A DNA stretch of 64,000 nt from Dryococelus australis (Eukaryota > Arthropoda > Insecta > Phasmatodea > Phasmatidae). The notes beneath the pieces were generated by a model. That model was not told the DNA's origin and ran no database searches. It worked only from the letters and a program-made list of their open reading frames with translations. Both the position numbers and the translations under genes were made by a program. The stretch covers positions 81,407,895 through 81,471,894 of the forward strand of contig CM056995.1 in NCBI GenBank assembly GCA_029891345.1, read 5' to 3'. Below are positions 1-10,676 of the stretch, one piece after another. Within the stretch, counting starts at the first letter, position 1. Each line of letters starts with the position of its first letter.

Positions 1-479
1 CAACACTACATAGCTGGAAATTTTATAGTACATTATGTTCATTTATCAACATACAGTACATTTTAATGTTTTAGCTTAGTTTCTAAAGAAGTAAAAAAAA
101 AAGAACAATTGAATAGCTTTTCACTCGTGCAACAATTTGTTCACTCACGTTTATGAACAAAATAACCTTCAACCCAAACGTGTAAAATGTAAACATTTTG
201 GAGCTCAGCCACAGATGCCGTACATGAGAAAATAATTTAGCTGCTGCACAAGAGAAAGATATCTCGCATAGTTGGCATGGCCGTTGCCACACCACAAGTG
301 CAAATTTATAGACTCCATTTTGTGTAAAATGTTGATGTGGTTTTGCTTGTCAAGTTACATTACCATCTGTGAAACAGTAATAGCACAATGTCTTTTTCAA
401 TTATTATTAATCGCCTTCTACTCATCAGTACAAATGAACATGGGGCACTTGCAACGGAGTGTGATTTATTGCCACCACC
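1..479. other. AT-rich DNA, no gene recognised
   Basis: Only short overlapping reading frames are present, none with recognisable domains or splice-site context. Nothing supportable was seen before the GC-richer block that begins near 480. Confidence 0.4.
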
Positions 480-1300
480 AGCGAGACGTCACAGTTTGTT
501 GTACCTACTAAGGCAGAGGACGGACGCTCCACATCTGAAACAATTATTCACAGGCCGAGCCATTCGAAGTCAGGCGATGAGATTCACAAAGTACAGCAGC
601 ATGCCGCTAGATGCCACTACTAGTGCGAGCGCAAGACACATGAATATGGATCCTGCACCAGCCACTGACGTCATGCTCACAGAGGATCTATGGCACTAAT
701 TTCGCACCTGCTACCCTCTCTCCAGAACAACCCCTATGCCAGATGAAGAATGGGCAAGCCGCCGGAGGAGTATAAATAGCGGATCGCACCAAGGCTTGTG
801 ATCAGTCTTCAAGCAATTTACGTCTGTCTCCTACCTCAGTCCCTCATCGCACTGTAGTAGTAACGAAGACGTACCAAACTCCTGAACTCTTTACCACACC
901 TCTCGAAGGGCAAAAGACTCCTCTCCCTCTCCAAGCCTATGGAAGAGCCTTCTAAACCAAGCTTACATTTGGCACACCTATCGGTCCCTTCTGGACAACC
1001 TTAGAGTTAGGGAAAGTTCAGTCAGTTAGCACTACTTGTCACTGCCTCTCTTATAGCTTTGCACAGGTCGCCTCCACCTGCTTCTCATAGGGTGTAATCT
1101 TCTTGCAAGCCCTAGGGGGATAGGAGGTAGTGCCTTCACCATCTTTGTATATTTCCGTAAAAGGAATAAATACTGGTTATCTCACTTTCGAATATCACTC
1201 CCATACTGTAATACTCATTCCCCGTAGACATCAGATCTAACCAGGGAATGGCAGGAGGCTGGGGTTTTATTCTTCCTGTAACAAAACCTTACAACATCCG
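480..1300 (+). mobile_element. LTR-like block (probable LTR retrotransposon LTR)
   Basis: This block is GC-richer than its surroundings and is organised like an LTR. A TATA box (TATAAATA, 771-778) is followed at the expected distance by an arthropod initiator (TCAGTC, 802-807), and a poly(A) signal AATAAA lies at 1165-1170. That would make about 804-1190 an R region and the DNA before it U3. I found no second copy in the window, no convincing TG...CA ends and no target duplication, so the borders are approximate. A host promoter is the alternative. The call is inference from architecture, not from homology. Confidence 0.4.
771..807 (+). promoter_or_regulatory. TATA + initiator core promoter
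   Basis: TATAAATA starts at 771 and the initiator TCAGTC places the +1 adenine at 804, 33 nt downstream, a standard RNA polymerase II spacing. It sits inside the LTR-like block and probably drove a retroelement. Confidence 0.5.
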
Positions 1301-2200
1301 CAGAACACCTTGGACAGCCACCCTTTCACTGCACAAGTGGTGAGCAGTATAGCCTTGCACTAGGATACTGTTCCATCAGGGTTGGACTGCCAGTCTAGGG
1401 TTGCCCTTCTCATCGCACACTAGTAGTGCTGAGAGAGGTAGCTCTCTGGGTCTGGGGAGACCACCCTGCCGGGACCTCACCGTGTTGGGACCACTGTTGA
1501 CATTACGCAGCTCGACTTGACTCCTCCCCCGGTGTTGGAGTTTGAGAGTGAGATTACGGGGTTGTCAGTGGCCCCGACACCTACACTGTCGACATATTAC
1601 ATTTCCACTGCCCCACTCCCACCAGGTCTGATCATAGGTATTAGTCCTAATGCCATTTATCTACAGTGGTGGTACTCAAAAGAGGGTGAAACGGGCAAGG
1701 GCTGCCTCTAGATCTCCCCGGGAACTTAAATTCCTTCCTGACTGGTTCGAGCTACTAAGTCCATTAGAGCAAGCTGCAGTACGCCATTGACACACCGTTT
1801 CAGCTCAGCCCGCTGCCATACCAGCAATCTTCGAGCTGCCCACCAGGATAGCTGAAGGATACCATCCTGTGATACACATCATCCTCTTCGGCACCAACTG
1901 CTCTCACGGAAGGAACTCACCCTCAGTCAGTGGGGCACCCGACCAGTCTAGCACCTCATACGCCCACATAACAGACGCCACACTAATCAGAGCAACTGGA
2001 CCACAGAAACCACCCCTCGCACGGAACAAAACTTGCTCCGTCCCACGGGACACATTGCCCAGCTATAACTGCACGAACCAACACAGGTAACCGCCGAGTG
2101 GTGATAACCCAGCCAGATTTCGTACCTAGTCACCAGTCTATGAGGCCACCAGGACGCGCCTAGCCTAGCGTCCGACTAAAGTTACTTTGGGCCAGTGATG
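1301..2200. other. GC-richer repeat-like DNA downstream of the LTR-like block
   Basis: The elevated GC and C/T-rich composition continue from the block upstream. Two short open frames (1517-1711 and 1869-2090, + strand) show no domain I recognise. It may be internal sequence of the same retroelement, but no gag or pol motif is visible. Confidence 0.3.
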
Positions 2201-2508
2201 GGACTATCCACTAGAGTCCATCACGCATCTACGTATATTTGTAAATATTGCAACATAATACAAATTTTGTCACAAATATTTTATAGGGGAGAAATTGTCT
2301 GAATTTATTATGTTTGTATGGAATTGTGACTTAATATTTACAGGGATACAAAAATTCACTGTGGCCTATACTTGAAATAATAATTATCCCTAATTTTTCA
2401 TCAAAAACTTATGGTGCGGCCTATACACGCCAAAAAATGGTAACATATTTTTCAGGACTGAGGACTAATGTTTAACATAACATATTAATCGGTTGTGTCT
2501 ATTTTCAG

Positions 2509-2701
2509 ACGGCCGGAGACATCTTTTGATTGGATCAGACACCCACTGAAGGCCTTGTATTACAGCATGTGGCTTGAAAACCGAACGAAACTACTGAAGC
2601 TGCTATTGTATGCTTTGGCTGTATACATTGCTCTCAGGTTTTTGGTTACCTTGCCAGATATTATTTCAAGTTTAATTGCAAAGAAATTTTCAGGGTGCTG
2701 A
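2509..2701 (+). CDS. Ferlin family protein, last coding exon (C-terminal transmembrane anchor)
   Basis: Ferlins are large multi-C2-domain calcium sensors anchored by one C-terminal membrane helix; they act in vesicle fusion and membrane repair. The exon follows a good acceptor (TCTATTTTCAG ending at 2508), starts with the third base of a split codon and reads RPETSFDW, the conserved RP(D/E)TSFxW signature just before the ferlin anchor. A hydrophobic segment (LLKLLLYALAVYIALRFLV) and a short tail ending KKFSGC then stop at 2699-2701. Length and hydropathy fit the final exon of dysferlin, otoferlin and fer-1 type genes. All other exons must lie upstream of the window or were not found. The subfamily cannot be decided from 63 residues. 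Confidence 0.8.
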
Positions 2702-2788
2702 ACTGACATGAGTAAATTGAAATTTTAAAAATCACATGACCTTGCTTTGAAATGGCTTTCAAAAATGATCATATATTGAACACGGGTA

Positions 2789-2794
2789 AATAAA
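2789..2794 (+). terminator. Poly(A) signal of the ferlin gene, proximal
   Basis: AATAAA lies 88 nt after the ferlin stop codon. A second AATAAA at 2984-2989 could serve as a distal site. Confidence 0.5.
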
Positions 2795-2999
2795 AGTTTG
2801 ACCTACCTACTGTGATTCGATAAACCAGAAATATTAATAATAATATAAAAACCTACATAAATTTAAGATTTGCACAAAGCTAATCATTTTGAAACTAAAA
2901 GGTTGTTAGGCGAAACATTTTGACTTATTAACTGTCTACATGATAAAAATGTTTTTCACTTACAGGCATGCATAAACTCTATGAATAAAATTAATTTGG

Positions 3000-5850
3000 T
3001 TTAGTGCAATTTTTCAGAGTGATTTTCTTAGATGTATGTAACTAATGAAGTACATTAAAAATCTGTTTTGTATGCACAAGGGTTACGTTTTTTGCCACTG
3101 ATATCACTGACGTTTTAATTCATGAGGTCCATAAACAAAGAATGTCATTTATAAAGTCAGATCACAAAACAACTATTATAATACACATGTAAGGTAGGTA
3201 CTGTAATTATGTAATAAATTATAAGACATGGCAGGAATAGGCTGCTAGGGTACTTACAAAATTTTAAAAACCAGACAGAAAACATAAGTACTCCAGGGCG
3301 GTACCCATGGGGGGGGGGGGGGGGGAGACACACAAACACACACACACGTCGGAAGAACACTTTTTCCATGTGGATGTACAGTCACAACATTAGATCATTT
3401 TCTTCAGGCAGTGATTGGTGGTACAATGCAGTCTGTTGCTGAGCGGTGGTTGACAAACACTGAACCAAGTAGCCAGGAGGCGAGCTAGGGTGAGGCGGAA
3501 ATTTTTTAATATGGCAGCGGGATTATCTTGTTTAAGCCAGGTGTGTCTGAATATGGTAATGTATTGGTGGACCAGTTCCCAGCATCACAGTTTTGCACTA
3601 TTGTTAGAAGGTAGGACCCTCACCACTCTGGTTGTGTAACAGGAGTCAAAGTTCTAGCTGTGAGATACTGCATGTGCTGCAACTGACTTCTCCTGTAAAT
3701 TTACGTTCACCCCAGCTAGGGCTTGTCTGATGTCTGCTCTGTGGCCATTCAATTCTCTGTAAGTGTGTTGGTGGTAAGGCTAATATACTCTGCATTGCAG
3801 TAAACGGACTGTAGCTGGTGGACGAGGTTTTCTGTCACACAGTTGTAGCTGCCCAGGATAGGTTAAGTCTGACTGGTGAGCCTGCTGTTGAAGGAGGTGG
3901 AATGGTCACAGAGCAGACACTAAAGAAGCCATAGCTGGGGTAAATGTTCTACTGTATACATAAAGTTGAGTCCAATCCCAAGGTAAGTGCCAATTGCAAA
4001 GGAGTTAGGAATGTCACTATTATTCTTGCCAAGCTTGATGAAATACGTGCTGATACTGGCACTTATTGTGGTGATATTTATGTACCTGAAGTCTTTACAA
4101 TAGCTTATTCCACAGAGACATTTAAACATTTTGTGTTGTAGCCTTATTTATTTATTATAATACATTTGCATTGGAAAATGTGTTTTATGCATATTTGTAC
4201 ACCAATACAAAGAGGAGCTTGCTTCCTCCCCTTACATGAGAGGTGAAATTGATAAGAGTATGTAAAGCATTAATAAAATTAATCATGTGATGTCAGTTTA
4301 ACGACACACGGTTATCCTGTCAAATGCACTGCACCACAAAATGGCCATGTGCTCTGCCCAGTATGACCTCTAACAAGGTCATGGCAGTCAGGAGCATGCA
4401 GCGGTAATCCACTTCAGTACTGTGCCATTCATACACATTTCCAACTCTATCCAAGATTGCAGAAATTGTATAAGATTATCAGCTACTAAAATAGTTGCAC
4501 CTGTCAACACTGTAGTATTTAAAAGCAAATGGTTTCGCCTGAAAATGCTATGCAATAAATTATCAGTGTTAATTTTTTGCCAAGATATTTTCTTTTGCAT
4601 TTAAAAGACATTCTCTTGTAAAGTTTGTGTCAATTGTATCTGGCATGAAACCAACATGATTTTTAAACAAAATACTAATTTAAACTCAATAGACAGCATC
4701 TTCTAAATACTAAAATGATACCTCCAAAAGTGTATACTTGACCTCCCCATGTTGCCAAAAATTGTTTGAACAATGAGCAACTTTTATTACCAAGCATGAA
4801 GTTCAGTTTCAGTGGCCTCTTGCAGGGAGACCAGAATATTTATATTAATTTATTTCAATAGAAACATGTCTTATGAATAAACTGGTATCAGGAAAGGGCC
4901 TATTCGACTGCTTTTAACACCAAATAATGTACAAGCACATAGTCCAAATACAGTGCAACTCGCAACAGGTGTAAGTGTGTGGAAAAATCTCAAAGGACGT
5001 GGTTTTGAATGATTAATTATTGAAGACCGTAAAGAAATAAATTTTAATTTCCTTATTTATTCATCTCTGTTTGCAGCACACACATTTTTTATTATGTGAA
5101 ATAATATTACGTGATTACTTTCATTAAAGGCAGACATTTGCTACACGCATGGAGCATTGCCAACATAAGTGTAGATATGTGACCAGGATTGAGTTAGCTT
5201 CGGCTGTCCTAATGATACTCAGCAGAGCTAGTTTTCCTCCCCTTACACAGTTGGTGGAGTGGGAGCTAGTTGCCTAGCAACCAGCATAGTGTCCTTGAGC
5301 CCCCCCCCCTTCGGGGAGCCAAATGGTTTGGAAGGGGAGAGGTAGATTGTTTCACACCTCCCGCCACCAAGGCTTTCCCTTGACGGTCTAGCACACCATG
5401 AACACACTGCCCAACTGATAACTTCTCCACATGATCTCAGCTGATTGAGTGCGTGTGTGGAACATTTTAAATTCAGCTTGCATTCAGTGTCATACTATTT
5501 TCTTTTTCAGAGGGTTAGAAAGTTTGGGGTTGCTTGCATTTAATGGCGGCTGACAATAAAATGATATATGGTACTTTGTGATGCTATATTATTTATTTAG
5601 GCGAGTCGAGGTGAATTTTTTTTAACGTATTATCAATTTACACTAATACTTTTTTAAAATCCCCATTTTTTGCCTGTTATTAGCTGGAAAGATAGGCTTA
5701 TGCAATCACTTGGTTGTCTGTCTGGAATGTATGTCCCCCCCTGACAACCTAATTGAACCAAACTAGGTCCACATATAGTATTTAGTAAGGACATCAGAAT
5801 TTTATAGTTTTCAATCATGCTGTTAAGAGCTGCCCAAATCTCTTCATTCA
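3000..5850. other. Intergenic AT-rich DNA, no gene recognised
   Basis: The stretch contains a G17 run followed by a CA-rich tract (3309-3348) and a C-rich GC patch near 5300. Its open frames (for example 3944-4141 + and 4388-4600 -) have no recognisable domains or splice context. No transposon protein was recognised. Confidence 0.4.
3309..3348 (+). repeat. Poly(G)17 and CA-rich simple repeat
   Basis: An uninterrupted run of 17 G (3309-3325) is followed by an A/C-alternating tract. Similar G17 DNA recurs at 37917-37933. Confidence 0.9.
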
Positions 5851-5859
5851 TTCATGCCT

Positions 5860-6654
5860 GGTGATTATTTTCAAAATGGTGGAATTTGGAAATTTAGGCT
5901 ACTAATGTTATATCTCTGGAACCAATTAGCAAATTTAAACCAAGTTTGGTATGTTGACAGTGCATGAGTTACACATTAAATAGTGAATACCAGCCACTTT
6001 GGAAGATAGTGCAACATGAAAAATAAAGCTTTAGTGTTATATCTCTGTAATTGTACTACAGATTCCTGCCAGGTTTAGCATATATAGCAGACCATGTTCA
6101 TATATGCAATTTAAATGGGAAGGGCATTTATTTTTAAAATATAAATATTTGAGGTTTATTTGCAATATCTACCATTCTGTTTGTCCAATTTTGATCAAAC
6201 TCGCTATACTGAAATTGTCTTTTAAAAGCATTAAATGTGTCAATTCATAGCCTTTCTTGTAAAGAATTTGCAATTTTGTAAGATAGTACCAAATGAAAAT
6301 AAAGTTTTAATGTTACATCTCAAGAAACAATCAACCGATTCCTACCAATATAGCAATCAAGTAGCCTACTACTATGGTAGGTCATGTAAACTGATATGTT
6401 TTAATGGGTCAGACTATTATTTTCAAAATGGTGACCATATAAACAATTTAGAATACTATGCTATAGCTACAAAACCATATAACATATTACAACTTAACTT
6501 TGTATGCTGACAGTATCTATTACAATAATCAAATTTGTTTACCCAGAGCCTGTTTTATCTCCATTTTGAAATATAATGAAGAAGTAAAGTTTTGTCACAT
6601 CTCGAGATACAATCAATTCCTTCCAAATTTGTCAAACAAGTAATACTGTGGTAG
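5860..6654 (+). repeat. Decayed ~275-bp tandem repeat, left part
   Basis: A motif built around GATAGTxCxACATGAAAA...TATCTC recurs at about 6005, 6282 and 6568, a period of roughly 277-285 bp. Intervening segments also align (AAACCAA-TTTGGTATG-TGACAGT). The array continues on the far side of the copia element, so the retrotransposon inserted into it. Copies are strongly diverged. Confidence 0.65.
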
Positions 6655-6836
6655 TGTTGGAAGCAATAAAATTCCTAGGTTAAGTACATGTTATGTTAGC
6701 ACTATGGAAAACTGTTATGTTGTTGTCGATTTTTTTTTTACAAGATGGCAAGGTGTGGTGTGTAGTAATATGTGCAATAAAGCAGAGTAAAGTTAGAATA
6801 TGCCCAGAGAGTTTGGTTATTGCATTTTATTTAACA
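6655..6836 (+). repeat. Copia 5' LTR
   Basis: The 182-bp LTR starts TGTTGG and ends AACA. It has a poly(A) signal AATAAA at 6776-6781. It pairs with the LTR at 10496-10671. Confidence 0.93.
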
Positions 6837-6850
6837 GGTTATGGGCCCAG
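6837..6850 (+). promoter_or_regulatory. Primer binding site, half-tRNA iMet type
   Basis: GGTTATGGGCCCAG follows the 5' LTR directly. Its reverse complement CTGGGCCCATAACC is the anticodon arm of insect initiator tRNA-Met, the internal site used by Drosophila copia, which primes from a cleaved 5' half of tRNA-iMet. Confidence 0.85.
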
Positions 6851-6957
6851 AGATTGAGACAGTGTCGTTGAATAAGTGACACTGTTTTTACTTCGTTGGT
6901 GATTATCAGTTCGATTAAAAGTTGGTTTAAGACTGCGTGGGTGTGGTTAGTGCCCAT

Positions 6958-7707
6958 CATGAAGTCAAACAACTGTATTAAGTTGTTGAATGAAACAAAC
7001 TGGAGTATGTGGAAGTTCCAAAAACAGTTATTCTGAAGTCAAGAAGATTTTTTGATCTAGTTTCTGGGAAGGATTTAAAACCTGGTGTTGAAGATGGTGT
7101 TTCACAATCGGAAGTTAACAAGTAGGTGAAGGAGTGGTCTACAAAGACAGCAAGGCTCAGGAAATATTAGTTACTAGGTTAGAAGAGGGGCCTATGACAC
7201 ACCTCCTGATGTGTGAATCAGCGCATGAAATGTGGGTCAAGATGCTGTCCATGTCCGAACAATAGTCTGAGGTAAGCCTGCACCAGTTGCAACTAAAGTT
7301 TTTTACACTCAGATACGAAGGTGAAGGAGTAGCTGTTTTTGTCTCCAAGCTACAAGAATTGGCAGGCCGTCTGAAGCAATAAGGGGAGAAACTGTTGGAA
7401 CAAATGTTAATGACAAAAATACTAGTGTCAATGAAGGATCAGAAACTGTCTAAGTTAACGGCACGCCTGTTAATAGAAAAAGAGCGTGTTTCTGGCAAAG
7501 GCAGTCGTGAGAATGCTCTGTTTTCTCAAAGACAAGGTAAGCCTAACCAAGTTAAGTGTTTCAGTTGTGGCAAACCTGGACACACAAACGCAGCTTGCTT
7601 CCAAAATAAACAAAGACCGACCAGATAATGGTGGGAAAAAACCTCTTTGTTTCTACTGCAAGAAACCTGGTCATTTTATTAAAGACTGCAGAGTAAGGTT
7701 GGGGTAG
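6958..7707 (+). pseudogene. Copia gag relic with two CCHC zinc knuckles
   Basis: The ATG at 6958 opens a copia-like Gag start (LLNETNWSMWKFQ) that stops soon after. Further Gag sequence survives only in alternating frames. Two CX2CX4HX4C knuckles remain, CFSCGKPGHTNAAC near 7558 and CFYCKKPGHFIKDC near 7648, in different reading frames. In a live element Gag forms the particle and the knuckles bind RNA. Multiple stops and frameshifts show it is dead. Confidence 0.85.
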
Positions 7708-7779
7708 GAAAATGGCTCTAGTGTCTCTCCTAACAATGCATATCATAATAAAGGGAGCAATGTAAATTCCTTTATAAGT

Positions 7780-8630
7780 GTGGCAATGTTGAGTGAAAGT
7801 GTGGATTGCCAGAGTTGGTACATTGACAATGGAGCATCAGAACAAGTGTGTGCCCAAAGAAACCTGTTTTCAAACTTAAGTACTTTGAACCAAGAAAAAC
7901 AAATAATGACTGGTGATGGGTCAACATTGGTAGATAAAGGAATTGGGACAGTTCGAGTTGAGGCTTTTGATGGTGACTCATGGCATGTGGCTGAGATAAC
8001 AGATGTGTTATTTATTCCAGACATCAAATTTAATTTGTTTTCGGTTGGGGCAGCATTGAAGAAAGGTTATAAGATGGAATGGAAAGAGGGAAAGTGCGAG
8101 TTCATTAAATCTGGTAAAGTTAGTGCACTAGGTGCACAAGAAGGCAAACTTTATAAAATAATGTTCAGGTATTTTCCAGACAGCGCTGCTGTGTGTATTG
8201 CAACTGTACCTTCCGTAAAAAGCTGGCATGAAAAATTAGCGCATAAAAAAAGAGAGGAGGATTTTGAAACATTATTGTATAGCTGTGGGCTGAAGCAGTT
8301 AACACTGCTGTGTACGTTCTCAACAGAACATGCACAAGTTCTGTGAAGGAAAAAGACCCCATACGAAGTATGGTTTAATTCAGAGGCTGGCATCAGAGAG
8401 TTTCAAGTGTTTGGAACCTATGTTTACATGCATGTTCCAAAAGAAAAAAGGAAGAAGTGGGACTCCAAAAGCAGAAAAGGATTGTTTGTGGGATATCAAG
8501 AAAACTTGAACGCATATAGGGTGTATGTACCCAACCAGAAAACGATAGAAATAGCAAGAACTGTAGTGTTTAGGCACAATGATGAAACCAAGAAAGGGAC
8601 AGAAATATCTGTCCGTATTCAAAATAAAAA
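7780..8630 (+). pseudogene. Copia protease and integrase relic, integrase core deleted
   Basis: The protease active-site motif is WYIDNGAS at about 7813, with N where most copia proteases have S or T. A Gag-pre-integrase remnant (WHEKLAHKK near 8223) follows. The reading then jumps almost at once to the end of the integrase catalytic domain (LLYSCGL and, in another frame, a WAEAVNTAVY stretch at 8286) and to the C-terminal part (VFGTYVYMHVPKEKRKKWD at 8407). The DDE core and zinc-binding spacing are absent, so this copy could not integrate on its own. A frameshift separates 8346 from 8350. Confidence 0.85.
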
Positions 8631-8849
8631 TTCCTTGGGAAACAAAGACGAAATCATACTTTCAGAAGGTCTAGAAGAAGAGACTGTAAAACAGTACTCT
8701 GGAAATGACAACTCTGAAGATGAAGAGTTCAGGGGCTTTGAAAGAAGAGAAGAAAGTTTGAACATCCCCGAGATGCGCGGACTGAGGGATTGCTCAAAAT
8801 TGAGAAATCCAAGTAACCTCAGTGATTTTGACACCAACTTCTTCATTTC

Positions 8850-9520
8850 TGATGAACCACTTACCTATGAAGAAGCGATGAAGTGTTGTGATAGTGACAA
8901 GTGGAGAGACGCAATTGACACTGAACTGAAGTCGATTGAAGAAAACAATACATGGACGGAAGTTGTGCCTCCAGTAAACAGCTGTGTCATAGGAAGCAAG
9001 TGGGTATTCAAGATTAAGCAAAATGAAAACAGTCAACCAGTGCAGTACAAAGCACAACTTGTCGCTAAAGGTTTTGAACAGTCGAAATTTTGACGTGGGT
9101 GATGTCTATGCTCCCCTAGCCAAGTTGGGAACATTGAAAATCCTGTTAGCAACAGCAACTCATTTAAGCCTGCCAGTGTACCAGATGGATGTGCAAAGTG
9201 CCTTTTTATATGGTGACACAAATTAAGAAATTTTCATGGCAAAACCAGCGGGTGTAGAGGGGGATAGCAAGACAGTGTTCAAACTAATCTATCTACGAAT
9301 TGAAGAAATCGCCCAAATGTTGGAACGATAAGTTCAATCAAGTGATGAAAAAGGAAGGCTTTGAAAGATGAAAGCATGATTACTGTTTGTACACCAAGAT
9401 ATCTGGTGAGAAAAGATTATATGTGTTGTTATATGTGGATGACCTGCTGATTATAGGCAGGGATGAAAAACAGATTCAAAATTTGAAAGCAAGTTTGGCA
9501 AACAACTTCAAATTATAGAC
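8850..9520 (+). pseudogene. Copia reverse transcriptase relic
   Basis: The usual copia RT entry (EAMKCCDSDKWRDAIDTEL, then GSKWVFKIK and YKAQLVAKGF) is followed by a small deletion and frameshift at about 9090, then DVYAPLAKLGTLK and QMDVQSAFLYG, an in-frame stop at 9225, and the catalytic YVDDLLIIG at about 9433. The two aspartates survive but the frame is broken at several places. Confidence 0.88.
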
Positions 9521-9974
9521 CTAGGTTTGGCATCAGATTATTTAAGCATCTGTATATCGCAGGACTTGAAGTCAGGAACACTACCTAAAAATCAGACATC
9601 ATTCTTGAAATTTCTACTGGTTAAATTTGGAATGGAAGAATGCAGACCAGTCTTGACTCCTATGGACCCTTCGTTTAGAATAAACAGTCAAACAGAAGAA
9701 GAAAACAGAGCACTGGAAACTCAGTCTCAACAACTGATAGGATGTCTACTATATGTGGCCATTGGGACAAGACCAGACTTTAGTGGAACTCTTGAGTATT
9801 TTGAGTCGGTATCAGAACAGAGCAAGTATGGAGTTATGGACTGCCTTGAAGCGTGTTCTAATATGTATTAAAGGTGCATTGAATCTGATGTTGGTCTACA
9901 GATGCCAAGCCACTGGAATACAACTACGGATATGTAGATGCCGATTGAGGAGGAGATATTGAAGAAAGAAGGTC

Positions 9975-10386
9975 CACATCAGGGTTCATCTTCCAAATTC
10001 AGGGAAGTACAGTCACATGGGCTTCAAAGAAACAATCAACTGTAGCCCTGTCTTCAACAGAAGCTGAGTACATGGCTCTTAGTTGTGCAGCCGCAGAAGC
10101 TTGCTGAATACGTGGTGTTGTGAAGGACTTGGGCATCTGGAGAGAAAAGGAACACGTGGTGATGTATGAAGATAACCAGGCAGCAATTCGAGTTGCAAAA
10201 AGCCCAGAAAAGCATAAACGCTTAAAACATATTGACATTCATCACCACTTCATTCGTGAGAAAATAAATGATGGTGGTATTAAAGTAGAATATGTATGCA
10301 CCCATGGTCAGGTTGCAGACACGTTAACGAAACCTTTAAGTAAAATCCTTCTTTTGAAATTCATTACAGATTTGGGTCTTGAGTGA
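9975..10386 (+). pseudogene. Copia RNase H relic
   Basis: The sequence matches copia RNase H in order: TSGFIFQIQGSTVTWASKKQ, then ALSSTEAEYMAL near 10048, a stop near 10106, EDNQAAI near 10168, KHIDIHHHFIRE near 10226 and the terminal ADTLTKPL near 10315. The natural stop is at 10384-10386. One internal stop and upstream breaks inactivate it. Confidence 0.88.
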
Positions 10387-10486
10387 ATTGGTCCTTTTAT
10401 TGTTATATGTGGTTATGTTAGCATCTCTCAGGTTCTGGGCCTTGAAAAGTTTTCTGTTACAATTTTGGATATATAGTGAATTGTTT

Positions 10487-10494
10487 GAAGGGGG
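10487..10494 (+). promoter_or_regulatory. Copia polypurine tract
   Basis: GAAGGGGG immediately precedes the 3' LTR, with one C between. It is the plus-strand priming site expected there. Confidence 0.75.
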
Positions 10495-10495
10495 C

Positions 10496-10671
10496 TGTTG
10501 GAAGCAATGAAATTCCTAGGTTAAGTACATGTTATGTTGGCACTATGGAAAACTGTTATGCTGTTTTTTTTTTTGACAAGATGGCGAGGTGTGGTGTGTA
10601 GAAGATGTGCAATAAATCAGAGTAAAGTTCGAATATGTCCAGAGAGTTTGGTTATTGCCTTTTATTTAACA
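10496..10671 (+). repeat. Copia 3' LTR
   Basis: The 176-bp partner of the 6655 LTR carries AATAAA at 10611-10616 and is followed by the target duplication GGTAG. Confidence 0.93.
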
Positions 10672-10676
10672 GGTAG

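Larger units (their letters stand above)
6655..10671 (+). mobile_element. Ty1/copia LTR retrotransposon, 4.0 kb, full structure but decayed coding
   Basis: Two LTRs (6655-6836 and 10496-10671) begin TGTTGGAAGC and end TTTAACA. They are flanked by the 5-bp duplication GGTAG (6650-6654 and 10672-10676). Between them lie a tRNA-iMet-type primer site, gag with two zinc knuckles, protease, an integrase C-terminal part, reverse transcriptase, RNase H and a purine tract. The order protease-integrase-RT-RNase H identifies copia rather than gypsy. The LTRs differ at roughly a dozen positions plus small indels, so the insertion is not recent. Frameshifts, stops and loss of the integrase core make it non-functional. 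Confidence 0.95.
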
